Source of the DNA: Anaerocolumna jejuensis DSM 15929
Lineage (GTDB): Bacteria > Bacillota > Clostridia > Lachnospirales > Lachnospiraceae
Assembly: GCF_900142215.1 (NCBI RefSeq)
Contig: NZ_FRAC01000007.1
Location: 124,001-188,000 of the forward strand
Length of the DNA: 64,000 nt
Direction: 5' to 3'
The first letter of the stretch is position 1, and every line of letters starts with the position of its first letter. The position numbers were made by a program, and so were the translations under genes. Positions 18,350-27,446 of the stretch are shown here, one piece after another. A model generated the notes under the pieces. It did no database searches. It had not been told where the DNA came from and worked only from the letters and a program-made list of their open reading frames with translations.

Positions 18350-18697
18350 ATGAATGGAAGAATCTTATCTAAAAAGGTATTGTTCAGAGCTTTTATACTG
18401 CTCTTTATGGTAGATATTTCGGTTAGTGTACTGTCTGACGGAATTGCCCTCAGCTATGGATTGTTCGGAGAACTGAAAGCCTTTTCTGCCGTTGAGAGGC
18501 AGGAGAGCAGTATTCTTGCAAAGCCTTTCAGAATTAATCCAGGGAAAGTGCTTAAGCTTATTGAAAAGAAAGCAGAACAAATAGCCCGGTATTCCTGGCT
18601 TCTGCTGATAGTAATAATTCTTTCCGTTTACTGTTTGCGGTATTTTTATCCGGGTTTTATAACACCGGTTGCCCTAAAAGTGCGCATGAATAATTGA
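18350..18697 (+). CDS. small membrane protein of unknown function
   Basis: 115 aa from the ATG at 18350 (AGGTGAG just upstream); an earlier in-frame start at 18263 lacks a ribosome site. Two hydrophobic segments, at about residues 8-30 and 80-102, with a charged loop between. No recognised domain. It follows the TetR gene at a distance of 127 nt and may share its transcript, but nothing links their roles. Confidence 0.6.
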   Translation: MNGRILSKKVLFRAFILLFMVDISVSVLSDGIALSYGLFGELKAFSAVERQESSILAKPFRINPGKVLKLIEKKAEQIARYSWLLLIVIILSVYCLRYFYPGFITPVALKVRMNN

Positions 18698-18745
18698 AGC
18701 CTTTTCCAAATGTTTGATAATGTATAGTCTGGAAAGGAGAAGCTT

Positions 18746-19141
18746 ATGTTTGAGCAGGATTATATTATGCGCCTGATACATGAGATGGTCAGGGCTTTCT
18801 TAAAATTAATCTTTCGTATAGATTCGGATAACAAAGAAGAACTTATTTTTGACGAAAAGGAAAAGGAAGAGGAAGAAAAATACACAAAGCTTTTAAATCT
18901 CATTGATGAAGGAGAAATCAATGAAGCGGAGAATAAACTATTAAATGATTTGAATCCCAAGGATATTCAATATTTTAAAACTGCCCTTATGTTTTATTCC
19001 TATTTGAACGGTAAAGATACCGATTTTCTGGAAGAACACGATTTTTCAAGAAAGGAAATAATGGAGGGGTTAAAACATGTTGCGGCAGTCTATGGTTATG
19101 AAAGTATGGCGGAGGTTCTTCTTAGCATGATGTCAGAATAG
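18746..19141 (+). CDS. DUF6483-type protein
   Basis: 131 aa. It starts MFEQDYIMRLIHEMVRAFLKLIF, the hallmark opening of this small clostridial family, then a charged Glu/Lys stretch (residues 33-46) and a helical TPR-like part (YTKLLNLIDEGEINEAENKLL). An AAAGGAG site precedes the ATG. The function is unknown. It lies 39 nt before an HD-domain gene and is probably co-transcribed with it. Confidence 0.8.
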   Translation: MFEQDYIMRLIHEMVRAFLKLIFRIDSDNKEELIFDEKEKEEEEKYTKLLNLIDEGEINEAENKLLNDLNPKDIQYFKTALMFYSYLNGKDTDFLEEHDFSRKEIMEGLKHVAAVYGYESMAEVLLSMMSE

Positions 19142-19180
19142 AGCTGCGGGAAACTATTAAGAATACAGAGGAAAAAACAC

Positions 19181-19789
19181 ATGATATTAACACCCAAAGA
19201 AGCAGAAAAAGAGCTTAAAATAGCAGAAGAGATGAATCCCGGAGCATGGATTGGACACAGTGAATCTGTTGGTAAAAATGCAGGGCTAATAGCGGAAAGG
19301 ATTGAGCATATGGACAGGGATGTTGCCTATGCCATGGGCTTACTGCATGATATAGGCAGGCGGGAGGGCTTCAAATCGATTCTGCATACCTTGGACGGAT
19401 ACAATTATATGACAAGTCTGGGGCAAAAGGAAATTGCAAGAATTTGCCTGACACACTCCTTTCCCCAAAAGGATATAAATACCTTTCTGGGAAAATTTGA
19501 CTGTACCATGGAAGAAAAAGCTTTTATTGCAGATTACTTACAAAAAGCAGAATATGACGATTATGACCGTTTAATACAGCTTTGTGATGCCATCTCTTTG
19601 CCTGAGGGTGCCTGTATTATGGAAAAGAGGCTCCTGGATGTTGCAATGCGGCATGGGGTGCCGGATTTTACAATTAACAAGTGGAAGGCTTTTTTGAATC
19701 TGAAAAAGTATTTTGATGGCTTGTGTGGATGCAATATTTATGATTTACTGCCTAATGTTGTTGAGAATTCTTTTCGGGATTTGGTTTAA
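19181..19789 (+). CDS. HD-domain phosphohydrolase
   Basis: 202 aa. Metal ligands of the HD fold are visible: H in WIGHSESVGKNAGLIA (about residue 26), HD in MGLLHDIGRREG (residues 62-63), and a later aspartate in LIQLCDAISLPEG. This arrangement fits HDIG/HDOD-type phosphohydrolases of the class acting on nucleotides or tRNA ends. The exact substrate is unknown. It ends an operon-like run from 18746. Confidence 0.85.
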   Translation: MILTPKEAEKELKIAEEMNPGAWIGHSESVGKNAGLIAERIEHMDRDVAYAMGLLHDIGRREGFKSILHTLDGYNYMTSLGQKEIARICLTHSFPQKDINTFLGKFDCTMEEKAFIADYLQKAEYDDYDRLIQLCDAISLPEGACIMEKRLLDVAMRHGVPDFTINKWKAFLNLKKYFDGLCGCNIYDLLPNVVENSFRDLV

Positions 19790-19816
19790 ATGGATTGTAT
19801 GGTAAAGGGCAGGGGT

Positions 19817-19963
19817 TCACAAGGGGACGGCAGTTTGTACAAAATAGAAAGCATGAATGCTTCGATTACAATGTATAAGAAGTCCGGGACTTCTAATACA
19901 TTTCCATAGGCGCATTCATGCTTTCTATTTTGTGCAAACTGCCTGTGCTATGTTGAAACGGGG
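19817..19963. mobile_element. MITE/REPIN-like inverted repeat, copy 1
   Basis: Long arms 19829-19860 and 19912-19943 match at 31 of 32 positions; inner arms around the short centre add about 16 more base pairs. The outer ends are TCACAAGGGGACGG on the left and TTGAAACGGGG on the right, and both recur at the second copy (30801-31046) in the opposite orientation. GGGGACGG-type ends are known beside REP-associated (IS200-like, Y1) transposase genes in clostridia. No transposase is present here. Confidence 0.75.
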
Positions 19964-20118
19964 CATTTGTCGGGTTAATCTTTAAAATGATTTTTGGGGA
20001 AGAATGTTATGCCTATTGAAGCAAAAAGCAATTTTTACTTTTTGCTTGGGCAGTTTCGCAAGTAAACTTACGAAATGAATGGGGATTAAAATATACTCAA
20101 CGTTCGAATATGGATAGT

Positions 20119-20174
20119 AAAAGCTGTATAGCAAAAGTTGTATAGCAAAAACGGTATAACAAAAGTTGGATAGC
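20119..20174. repeat. 14-bp tandem repeat, four units
   Basis: Units at 20119, 20133, 20147 and 20161 share AAAAG-TG-ATAGC. The last overlaps the lipase terminator stem. Confidence 0.7.
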
Positions 20175-20199
20175 TGCTAAGAAAATTAGGAGCTATCCA
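20167..20199 (-). terminator. terminator of the lipase gene
   Basis: Stem TGGATAGCT (20167-20175) with AGCTATCCA (20191-20199), extended inside by CTAA/TTAG with one mismatch. The T-run on the minus strand is weak. Confidence 0.55.
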
Positions 20200-20234
20200 G
20201 CCTAAAATTATTTTTTAGTTAGTTTAATTCTTAA

Positions 20235-21524
20235 TTAATTCATAGCAATTTTTGAAAGTGTATCTACCAGATTATAATACATTTGTTCAATTCCGGCCCG
20301 GTCGTATTTCATTAAGCAGACCTCAACATGATCGGTATTATCTATTTCGCCAAGGTAATTCCAAACACCCTTTACAGCTGTTCCGTTGTAATTGATGGTT
20401 TGGTCCGTTGAACCTACCTTGGGGCTGATGGCTGATATAACACTTACAACGCCGTCATTTCTCCACCAGCTGCTATCAATTGGAACGTCTCCCTCTTTAT
20501 TATTGGTGTACATGCCCATGAATGCCGAACTTTTTATAAGAACCGGATTCATATTTGTATTGGGTACATAAAAATGGGTCAGCTTGCTTTCGTGGGTGTC
20601 GGCACATGCAATTGAATAATAATAGATATCCGGTTGGGCCTTTACATAGGAATTTAATTCTCTGGCACCTTCCGGTGTTAAATCCCAGAGGCTTAAATCT
20701 TTGTTATCCTTCCAGATGTTACTGTTAATTACTCTGTTGTAATAGTCTGAGTAGGATTCTCCAGGCTGTCTGCTTAATCCCCATTGGCCTAATTTAAAAT
20801 CATATTCTGAACTATCAAAATCGAAACCACTGCCTTTTAATGCTGCAATTGCTGCATAAAATTGATGGGTAAGCGGCTCAATGGTACTCTGACGGTGTGC
20901 TTCCTGGCTTCCGTCGTGAGGAGTGGCAATCGTAGCTATGCCGGCTATCCATGATTTTCCTCCGGTAAAAAGAGGACTGAGGCTTCCGTCCGTGGTAGCG
21001 GCTGTTTCATTGGCATCCCCATTCTCCAATAGCTGTGCTAACATACGGATTGTCTGACCACCCATACTGTGGCCGATTAAATTGATTTTCCGGACATTGC
21101 CGGAAGAGTCCAAGGTTCCAATCTCTTTGTAGACACCAGGGTAGGTTGTTCCATACCTGGCATGTCCATACTTGTTGGAATGTGCTTCCCCATAATCAAC
21201 GGTTCCGCCTGCTATGTACGCATAGAGCTCACATGCCCTGTCCCAGTTACTGGAAACAGGTCCGATAGAAGGAGAATATACGGTATATCCCTTTGCAATA
21301 AGCTTTTGTGTAAGACTTTGTTCACCTCCCCAGTAATACATTCCGTTTGCTTCATTGCCTCCCCAGCCAAAACAACCATGGACCATAATAATGGGATAAT
21401 TGTTTCCGGTGACGGCAGCATCACTATTATCTGCAGCTTTTACAGCAGGAGCTGCCAGCAGGTAAAAAACAGTACAGATAATAAGAACAGATGCCATGAT
21501 TCTTTTTAAATAAGATGCTTTCAT
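20235..21524 (-). CDS. secreted lipase of the alpha/beta-hydrolase fold
   Basis: 429 aa. Signal peptide: KR at residues 7-8, a hydrophobic segment at 10-28, and AVKA cleavage near residue 30. The oxyanion loop is PIIMVHGCFGWG; the nucleophile elbow is GHSMGG; a catalytic aspartate and DHVEV with the histidine near the C terminus complete the triad. The size and the WGG/YSPSIGP region match the large Bacillus/Staphylococcus-type lipases (family I.5/I.6). An AAAGGGG site precedes the ATG. It hydrolyses lipid esters outside the cell. Confidence 0.9.
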   Translation of the reverse strand: MKASYLKRIMASVLIICTVFYLLAAPAVKAADNSDAAVTGNNYPIIMVHGCFGWGGNEANGMYYWGGEQSLTQKLIAKGYTVYSPSIGPVSSNWDRACELYAYIAGGTVDYGEAHSNKYGHARYGTTYPGVYKEIGTLDSSGNVRKINLIGHSMGGQTIRMLAQLLENGDANETAATTDGSLSPLFTGGKSWIAGIATIATPHDGSQEAHRQSTIEPLTHQFYAAIAALKGSGFDFDSSEYDFKLGQWGLSRQPGESYSDYYNRVINSNIWKDNKDLSLWDLTPEGARELNSYVKAQPDIYYYSIACADTHESKLTHFYVPNTNMNPVLIKSSAFMGMYTNNKEGDVPIDSSWWRNDGVVSVISAISPKVGSTDQTINYNGTAVKGVWNYLGEIDNTDHVEVCLMKYDRAGIEQMYYNLVDTLSKIAMN

Positions 21525-21892
21525 AAATAAAACCCCTTTCTTTTAATTTCCCTCATGCACTTTTTGGAGTGAATTTGGTGACTACGTTATAACATACTGG
21601 AATATTGCAGTCAAACTTATAAAATGGTATTATTTGGCATCAAATTTTGATTTAGAATCATGAAACATCCATTTATTGGAAATTACATTATTTTACTATT
21701 CCTTTCTGCTTTATTTGCCAGTTGACAAAAAAAGATTAGGTAGAAGTGTAGTGTTTGCTGTCATTTTATGAAAATAAGGGCATTAAATAACCTGTGGCAA
21801 AAGCAGGAAAAGAGATGAAATAAGAGATATAAAGTGCTCTCTGGGGCCATCTAAAATAACAAACGGCAGCAGAAATATATGTTATATTCAGG
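21525..21892. other. 368-bp intergenic region
   Basis: Contains the lipase promoter at 21586-21614. The remainder toward the glycosyltransferase stop shows no clear hairpin or gene. Confidence 0.55.
21586..21614 (-). promoter_or_regulatory. promoter of the lipase gene
   Basis: Minus strand TTGACT (21614-21609), 17 nt, TATAAC (21591-21586). Confidence 0.7.
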
Positions 21893-23689
21893 TTACAAAC
21901 ATGAGCTTAGCCACCAGGCGCTGTCCTTGTCGATGTAGTTATACTCCTTTACCGATTGCAGAATAGAAGCTGCTGCTTCCACGGGATAGCCCTGACGGGC
22001 ATATATTTCACCAAGCTTTGTATAGGAATCCAGAATAAAAAGCTTTGGAATAGCAGGCAGAAGCCTGTCAGCAGTATCTTTTTGCCCTGACTTTAGTAAG
22101 ATCTCAAATAGCATAAAGAAGAAAGGATAGTCAAATACGGAGGTGCTTTCTTCCGGGAAGGCATCGGGCAGAAGCAGGCCGGCAGTAAGCAGGCAGGTGT
22201 TTTTTCTCCCGGCTGTCAGGGTGTCAATAAAGCTGGTTAGCTTATCGGAGTAAAGTAAATCGTTTAGGATAAGGGATAGAAAATAGTAGGAGGGTGCTTC
22301 GTCTTTATAGCAGGACAGGACGGATAGAGAGAGTTTATCTTCATAAAGTGCGGAAAAGGCAGAAATTGCTTTCTTGTAATCATGGAGGTAAAAGGAAAGC
22401 TTTCCGGACAGAAACAGATAATCCTCCTTCCATTTTTGAATCAAATTGCTCTGTTCCAATATGGACTCTGCCGTTTGGCCAAGTTTTGTTTCGATAAGGA
22501 TATTGATGGCATGAAGCTGCTTTTCATCATGATCCCCATAGGGGAGCTTTAAGATTAGCTGGTCAAAAAGCTGATGGCCGTCGGCATACAGATGGGACAG
22601 GGCTCTTCCCAGGGAGAGTGTGCAGCCCGGAGCCTCCCTGTATTCCAGGGCATTGACATAGCAGTTCACCGCATTGGAATAGACTTCTTCCTCCTCATAA
22701 ATATCCCCAAGGGATATACAGGCCTTATAAGTACCGCAGCCCCCGGTAAATTTGAGCCTGTTTGGTGCCTCTCCCATGGTGAGGCAGCGTTTAAAGGAGG
22801 CAATAGCCAGCAGATGCCGGTGGCTTTTTTGATAAATGCAGCCCCTTAAGTATTCGAAGTCGGTACACTCGGGATAATAAGCCAAACCCTCAGTCACAAA
22901 GGAAAGAGCATTTCCGTAATCCTTTAAGGTCATATAGCAGAGGACGATCCGGTAGAAGATATGGGGAAAATATGCCTGTGAAACAGCCTTCTTTTCATAG
23001 GATTTCAGGTAAACCTCCAGTGCTTTATTGATATCCCCCTGTGCCATATATTCATTGGCAATATTAAAGAGAAAGTAGGGGTCAGCCGGATTATCTTCCA
23101 GCTGTTTTTTTAGGAGAGGCATGTTTCTTGCATGCTTTTGCTTCCTTTCAATGGCCTTTTCCGTATAGCCGTAGTGGAACAAAGTGACATCGGCAAGGGT
23201 AAAGCGGGAGCCGTCCAGAGGACTGCCCTTTTTATTTATCTGTTCGTGGATTCTGCCTTGATAGTAATACTCTCCGGTGTTTCTTAGCAAACGGAAAGCG
23301 TAATGAACGGAATATTCCTTTGTGTTCTCTTCATCAAAATAGTTCAGAAGGGTAAAATGATATCCGTCATACTTTTCATTGTCAAGAAGCTGCAAAAAAG
23401 CTTCCGTATCCCTTTTGTCAAAGATTTCATCCGCATCCAGCAGCAGAATCCAGTCACCGGCAGCTTTCTTTAAGGTCATATTCCTTGCCCTGGAAAAATC
23501 ATCCTCCCAGGGAATGTCAAATACCTGAGCCTTATATTTAGCAGCAATTTCCTTTGAATTATCGGTAGAGCCCGTATCGCCGATTATAATTTCGTCTACA
23601 ATACCTGTAACACTGTCAAGGCAGCGGTCCAGTATCCAATCCTCATCCTTTACGATCATACATAAGCTTACGGTTTTCTTATTCATCAT
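21893..23689 (-). CDS. family 2 glycosyltransferase with TPR C terminus
   Basis: 598 aa from the ATG at 23689; an upstream GTG at 23725 lacks a ribosome site while AAAGGG lies between the two. Residues 1-100 form a GT-A domain: SLCMIVKDEDWILDRCLDS, DEIIIGDTGSTDNS, and the DxD motif LLLDADEIF. From about residue 190 to the end are TPR helices. This domain order matches SunS-like or tetratricopeptide glycosyltransferases that modify peptides or surface polymers. The acceptor is unknown; no target peptide gene is next to it. Confidence 0.87.
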   Translation of the reverse strand: MMNKKTVSLCMIVKDEDWILDRCLDSVTGIVDEIIIGDTGSTDNSKEIAAKYKAQVFDIPWEDDFSRARNMTLKKAAGDWILLLDADEIFDKRDTEAFLQLLDNEKYDGYHFTLLNYFDEENTKEYSVHYAFRLLRNTGEYYYQGRIHEQINKKGSPLDGSRFTLADVTLFHYGYTEKAIERKQKHARNMPLLKKQLEDNPADPYFLFNIANEYMAQGDINKALEVYLKSYEKKAVSQAYFPHIFYRIVLCYMTLKDYGNALSFVTEGLAYYPECTDFEYLRGCIYQKSHRHLLAIASFKRCLTMGEAPNRLKFTGGCGTYKACISLGDIYEEEEVYSNAVNCYVNALEYREAPGCTLSLGRALSHLYADGHQLFDQLILKLPYGDHDEKQLHAINILIETKLGQTAESILEQSNLIQKWKEDYLFLSGKLSFYLHDYKKAISAFSALYEDKLSLSVLSCYKDEAPSYYFLSLILNDLLYSDKLTSFIDTLTAGRKNTCLLTAGLLLPDAFPEESTSVFDYPFFFMLFEILLKSGQKDTADRLLPAIPKLFILDSYTKLGEIYARQGYPVEAAASILQSVKEYNYIDKDSAWWLSSCL

Positions 23690-23767
23690 GGCAGATTCGT
23701 GTCCCTTTAAAGCGGATGTTTTCACAATTAAGGTATTCTAAAAATCTCTAAATGATACTTTTATTTA

Positions 23768-24613
23768 CTAATGGAAAAGGGAAGGCAGAGCACCACGGTC
23801 CTTTATAGGGCTGTTTCCTGTGATTTTGCGGTAAGCTCTGTAAAAGGCAGAGTAATCGGAAAAGCCGGACATCCGGGAAGCTTCTTCGGCGCTGTGGCCT
23901 CCCATCAGCAGCTGCTTGGCATAGATAACCCGTTTATAGGACAGGTAATCCCAGAGGGTGGTACCGGTAGCCTTACGAAATACCTTATTCAGGTGGTGCT
24001 TGCTAAGGCAGAACTTTGCGGCTACCAGGTCAAGTGTTATCTGGCTGGTAAACTGCTCATTCAGGTAGGCAATAACCTGATTGATGGTCTCGGAACTGCC
24101 CTCCTTACTGTCCGGTGGATTACTGCTGCCGCCGCATACCCTGATGCGGGACAGGAGTGCTTCCAGATAGACGGGCACCATGGCACTTTGCAGGTCAGCG
24201 GGAAGCTCTGCACATTCAATCAATGCTTCCAGAAAAGGATAGAATTTTTCCTTTGCCATGCCCTCATAATAAATCTCCTTGCTGTCATCCTTTGCAGTAC
24301 CGGGAAATACCGACAGCAGCAGGGCTCTTCGTTCCAGGGACAGAAGCTCCGGATAGAAATGCAGGGCTACCCGCCGGTAAGTGTTCTCATTGTTGACCCG
24401 GACGCCATGAAACACATTGGGAGCCAGGAGCAGGAGGCTGTGGGGAACAGGTTTGTAGTGCGTTCCCTCCACCAGATAGTCTATATCTCCCTCCAGAAAG
24501 TAGTAGATTTCAAAAAAGTTGTGACAATGAAGCTGGTAGTCTTTATTGGGCTCATTGGAATAACTGTAGCCAAACATAATGTGCTCTGTTGTAATTTCTG
24601 CCAGTGCAGCCAT
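23768..24613 (-). CDS. AraC-family transcriptional regulator
   Basis: 281 aa. Residues 15-100 form a cupin sensing domain (HCHNFFEIYYFLEGD, PHSLLLLAPNVFHG). Residues 180-278 carry two HTH motifs: LDLVAAKFCLSKHHLNKVFRKATG and AEEASRMSGFSDYSAFYRAYRKITG. A GGAGAT site precedes the ATG. It is divergent from the sugar epimerase at 24771 and probably activates it in response to a sugar. Confidence 0.92.
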   Translation of the reverse strand: MAALAEITTEHIMFGYSYSNEPNKDYQLHCHNFFEIYYFLEGDIDYLVEGTHYKPVPHSLLLLAPNVFHGVRVNNENTYRRVALHFYPELLSLERRALLLSVFPGTAKDDSKEIYYEGMAKEKFYPFLEALIECAELPADLQSAMVPVYLEALLSRIRVCGGSSNPPDSKEGSSETINQVIAYLNEQFTSQITLDLVAAKFCLSKHHLNKVFRKATGTTLWDYLSYKRVIYAKQLLMGGHSAEEASRMSGFSDYSAFYRAYRKITGNSPIKDRGALPSLFH

Positions 24614-24643
24614 GGTATCTCCTTTTTTGATTGCTTTTTCTTA

Positions 24644-24672
24644 ACTATAAAGCAAAACCGCTATATTTGCAA
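24644..24672 (-). promoter_or_regulatory. promoter of the AraC gene
   Basis: Minus strand TTGCAA (24672-24667), 17 nt, TATAGT (24649-24644). Confidence 0.55.
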
Positions 24673-24683
24673 TATAATTGTCC

Positions 24684-24703
24684 GGATATGCAATGGTATA
24701 TCC
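24684..24703. promoter_or_regulatory. dyad in the divergent AraC/epimerase gap
   Basis: GGATAT (24684-24689) and ATATCC (24698-24703) flank 8 nt. Its place between divergent genes suits a regulator site. Assignment is inference. Confidence 0.4.
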
Positions 24704-24770
24704 AGGGAAAATACAGTAGAATCATAGTAGGACAGATAAAAGAAAAAATAAGGGAAAGAGGCATAAACTT

Positions 24771-25529
24771 ATGGAATTGGGAGCACAGTTGTATACGGTA
24801 AGAAATTATATACAGACTGAAGAAGACTTTGAGAGAACGATAAATAAGATTGCAGATATCGGGTACCGATACATTCAGATATCAGGAGTCGGAAAGGGAA
24901 TCGCCCCGGAAAGGCTTCGGGAAATCTGTGACAGTCATGGGGTAAAGACAGTCCTGACCCACAGCGATATCAACCGTATTCTGTATGATACGGAGAACCT
25001 GATTAGAGAGCATGACATCCTGGGAAGCTCTTATATCGGCCTTGGTGCTATGCCGGAGAAATACAGGGGGACGGACTGGCTGTCTTATTTCTATGAGGAT
25101 TTTAAGGAGCCGGTAAAGAAGATAGCTGCCAGCGGAAAGCTTTTTATGTACCACAACCATAATTTTGAATTCGAAAAGGAAAATGGAGTAACCCTGCTGG
25201 AGAGGTTATTGGAGCTCTTTACACCACAGGAGATGGGTATTACCCTGGATACTTACTGGGTACAGGCAGCAGGTGCAGATGTTATCAGCTGGATTGGGAA
25301 ATTAAAAGACCGGCTGCCCTGCGTACATCTTAAGGATATGGCTGTGGTGAGCGGCAGTGGGGTAATGGCACCTGTGGGAGAAGGAAACCTTAATTTTCCC
25401 GGAATATTGGAGGCTTTAAAAGAAACCAATTGTGAGTACCTGTTAGTGGAACAGGATACCTGCCAGACCAGCCCCTTTCACTGTTTAAGACAGAGCTATG
25501 AGAATCTGAAAAAACTGGGCTACGAGTAG
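24771..25529 (+). CDS. xylose-isomerase-like TIM-barrel sugar epimerase/isomerase
   Basis: 252 aa. It opens GAQLYTVR as in AP-endonuclease-2-type sugar isomerases. Metal-binding acidic and histidine residues are visible in FMYHNHNFEFE, GITLDTYWVQ, CVHLKDM and YLLVEQD. The family interconverts sugars, inosose or keto-acids; the substrate is not defined. It is divergent from the AraC regulator and separated from the related 26-29 kb operon by the cold-shock gene, so a joint catabolic role is possible but unproven. Confidence 0.88.
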   Translation: MELGAQLYTVRNYIQTEEDFERTINKIADIGYRYIQISGVGKGIAPERLREICDSHGVKTVLTHSDINRILYDTENLIREHDILGSSYIGLGAMPEKYRGTDWLSYFYEDFKEPVKKIAASGKLFMYHNHNFEFEKENGVTLLERLLELFTPQEMGITLDTYWVQAAGADVISWIGKLKDRLPCVHLKDMAVVSGSGVMAPVGEGNLNFPGILEALKETNCEYLLVEQDTCQTSPFHCLRQSYENLKKLGYE

Positions 25530-25650
25530 TTTAATTAAAATTGCCGGATATTCCTTGACAACTGAATATTGATAGTCGGGAAAGCTGTTTGAATATGAAT
25601 AGAGGGAATTTGTTGGTAGTTATTTATTGCATCAAACTAAAATTTAGTGA

Positions 25651-25684
25651 AATAAAAAAGGATCACTATAAAAGCAATCCTTTT
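25651..25684 (-). terminator. terminator of the cold-shock gene
   Basis: AAAAGGAT (25656-25663) pairs with ATCCTTTT (25677-25684); the minus strand then runs into Ts. Confidence 0.75.
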
Positions 25685-25698
25685 CATCAATGTTTTAC

Positions 25699-25902
25699 TT
25701 ATGCAAGTTGTACATTGACTGCCTGCATTCCGCGAGCACCCTTTGTCACTTCAAACGTTACAGCCTGACCTTCATCTATAGATTTGAAACCATCCATAGC
25801 AAGTCCGGAGAAATGTACGAATACATCTTCGCCGCCCTCATCGTTAGTGATGAAGCCGAAACCTTTTTGTGCGTTAAACCATTTTACAGTACCTTTATTC
25901 AT
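25699..25902 (-). CDS. CspA-family cold-shock protein
   Basis: 67 aa, the usual length. It carries RNP1-like KGFGFI (residues 13-18) and RNP2-like VFVHF (residues 27-31), the nucleic-acid-binding face of the cold-shock fold. AAGGAGG lies before the ATG. A leader of about 115 nt from the promoter at 26025-26053 is in keeping with the structured 5' regions of cold-shock mRNAs. It acts as an RNA chaperone in the cytoplasm. Confidence 0.95.
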   Translation of the reverse strand: MNKGTVKWFNAQKGFGFITNDEGGEDVFVHFSGLAMDGFKSIDEGQAVTFEVTKGARGMQAVNVQLA

Positions 25903-26270
25903 GAAAGATACCTCCTTAAATATTTATTATATTTATAAACAAAAAAACACATATCCTGGTAAATCAAAAAAATAATGACTTACAAAAATATGTGAGATCA
26001 AATCTTTATTTAAAATACTTCGTAAGTATAACATGTAAAATTCAGTAAGTCAAGAGAAATAAAATACGAAAGTTAGAATAACAGAAACTTTTTTGCTTTA
26101 CCTTCAGATTCTTTCTTGATTATGAATAGGTATACATCTGGCTTATTAATAAAGTTGAATCTATTCAGTTTCATTATTTATGCGGGAGCGAATCCCAACT
26201 TGCCAAATTGAATTAATGATAATGAGTGAAGGTTAACACTTTAAATTTATTTACATAGAAAGGATGAAAG
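25903..26270. other. 368-bp divergent intergenic region
   Basis: Contains the cold-shock leader and promoter (minus strand). I could not identify a strong plus-strand promoter for the dehydrogenase operon that starts at 26271. Confidence 0.5.
26025..26053 (-). promoter_or_regulatory. promoter of the cold-shock gene
   Basis: Minus strand TTGACT (26053-26048), 17 nt, TATACT (26030-26025). Confidence 0.75.
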
Positions 26271-27446
26271 ATGAAAGAGGTTAGAATCGGAATTATCGGA
26301 ATCGGAAATATGGGCAGTGCCCATGCACAAAGCATAAAAAAAGGTGAAATTCCAGGCCTTAGGCTGACAGCGGTGGCGGACAGAAAGGAAAGCCGGAGAG
26401 AATGGGCAGGGACAGAGCTTGGTGAAGAGGTGGAGATATTTTCAGAAGGTGAGGAGCTTATTGCTTCCGGCCTTTGTGATGCCGTACTGGTGGCAACACC
26501 ACATTACCAGCATCCGGTACTTGTAATAAGCGCCCTTCGCCATGGACTTCATGCCCTTTGCGAAAAGCCTGCGGGAGTTTATACCAAGCAGGTCAGGGAG
26601 ATGAATGAGGAAGCAGAAAAGCATAATCTGGTATTTGCCATGATGTTTAACCAGAGAACCAATCCGATTTATAAAAAAATGCAGGAGCTGGTGGCCGGTA
26701 AAAGCCTTGGGGAAATAAAGCGGGTCAACTGGATTATTACGGATTGGTACCGCACCCAGGCCTACTATGATTCCGGGGACTGGAGAGCCACCTGGGACGG
26801 CGAGGGAGGAGGGGTCCTTTTAAACCAGTGCCCTCATAATCTGGATTTGCTGCAATGGATATGCGGAATGCCCAAAGAGGTGCAGGCCTTCTGCCATAAC
26901 GGGAAATGGCACAACATTGAAGTAGAGGATGATGTAACGGCATATTTTACATTAGAAAACGGTGCTACCGGCGTCTTTATTACCTCCACAGGCGATGCAC
27001 CGGGAACAAACCGTTTTGAAATTACCCTGGAAAAAGGGAAGCTGGTAAGTGAAGAGGATAAGCTTACCCTGTATGAGCTTGCTGAAAATGAAAGGGAGTA
27101 CTGCTTTAAGGCGACGGAAGGCTTTAAGAGGCCGGAGGGCGCTTACCGGGAATTGGAGCTTACAGGAGAAAACAGCCAGCATAAAGGAGTCTTGAAAGCT
27201 TTTGCAGGCAGAATTCTTCATGGAACCCCCTTAATAGCCGACGGAAGGGAAGGTATCAGAGGCCTGATGCTCTCAAATGCCATGCATTTATCTTCCTGGC
27301 TGAAGCAGCCGGTAACCCTTCCTGTGGACGAAGAATTGTTTTTAGATGAGCTTAATAAGAGAAGAAAGGCTTCGGGCCTTAAGGAAAATGTAAAGGAAAT
27401 TACCTTTGACACGAAAGGCAGTTACGGTAGCGGAAATGGAAACTGA
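26271..27446 (+). CDS. Gfo/Idh/MocA-family oxidoreductase
   Basis: 391 aa. Rossmann start GIIGIGNMGSAH (residues 8-19) for NAD(P), the family EKP motif in HALCEKPAG near residue 100, and the substrate-domain GGGVLLNQCPHNLDLLQW with the catalytic-type histidine. It is the first gene of a three-gene run with a second paralogue and a TIM-barrel epimerase, a set that usually oxidises and epimerises an unusual sugar or inositol. The next gene overlaps its end. Confidence 0.92.
   Translation: MKEVRIGIIGIGNMGSAHAQSIKKGEIPGLRLTAVADRKESRREWAGTELGEEVEIFSEGEELIASGLCDAVLVATPHYQHPVLVISALRHGLHALCEKPAGVYTKQVREMNEEAEKHNLVFAMMFNQRTNPIYKKMQELVAGKSLGEIKRVNWIITDWYRTQAYYDSGDWRATWDGEGGGVLLNQCPHNLDLLQWICGMPKEVQAFCHNGKWHNIEVEDDVTAYFTLENGATGVFITSTGDAPGTNRFEITLEKGKLVSEEDKLTLYELAENEREYCFKATEGFKRPEGAYRELELTGENSQHKGVLKAFAGRILHGTPLIADGREGIRGLMLSNAMHLSSWLKQPVTLPVDEELFLDELNKRRKASGLKENVKEITFDTKGSYGSGNGN

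Larger units (their letters stand above)
19790..20234. other. 445-bp region between converging genes
   Basis: Holds the MITE-like inverted repeat at 19817-19963, a 14-bp tandem repeat (20119-20174) and the lipase terminator (20167-20199). Confidence 0.65.
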
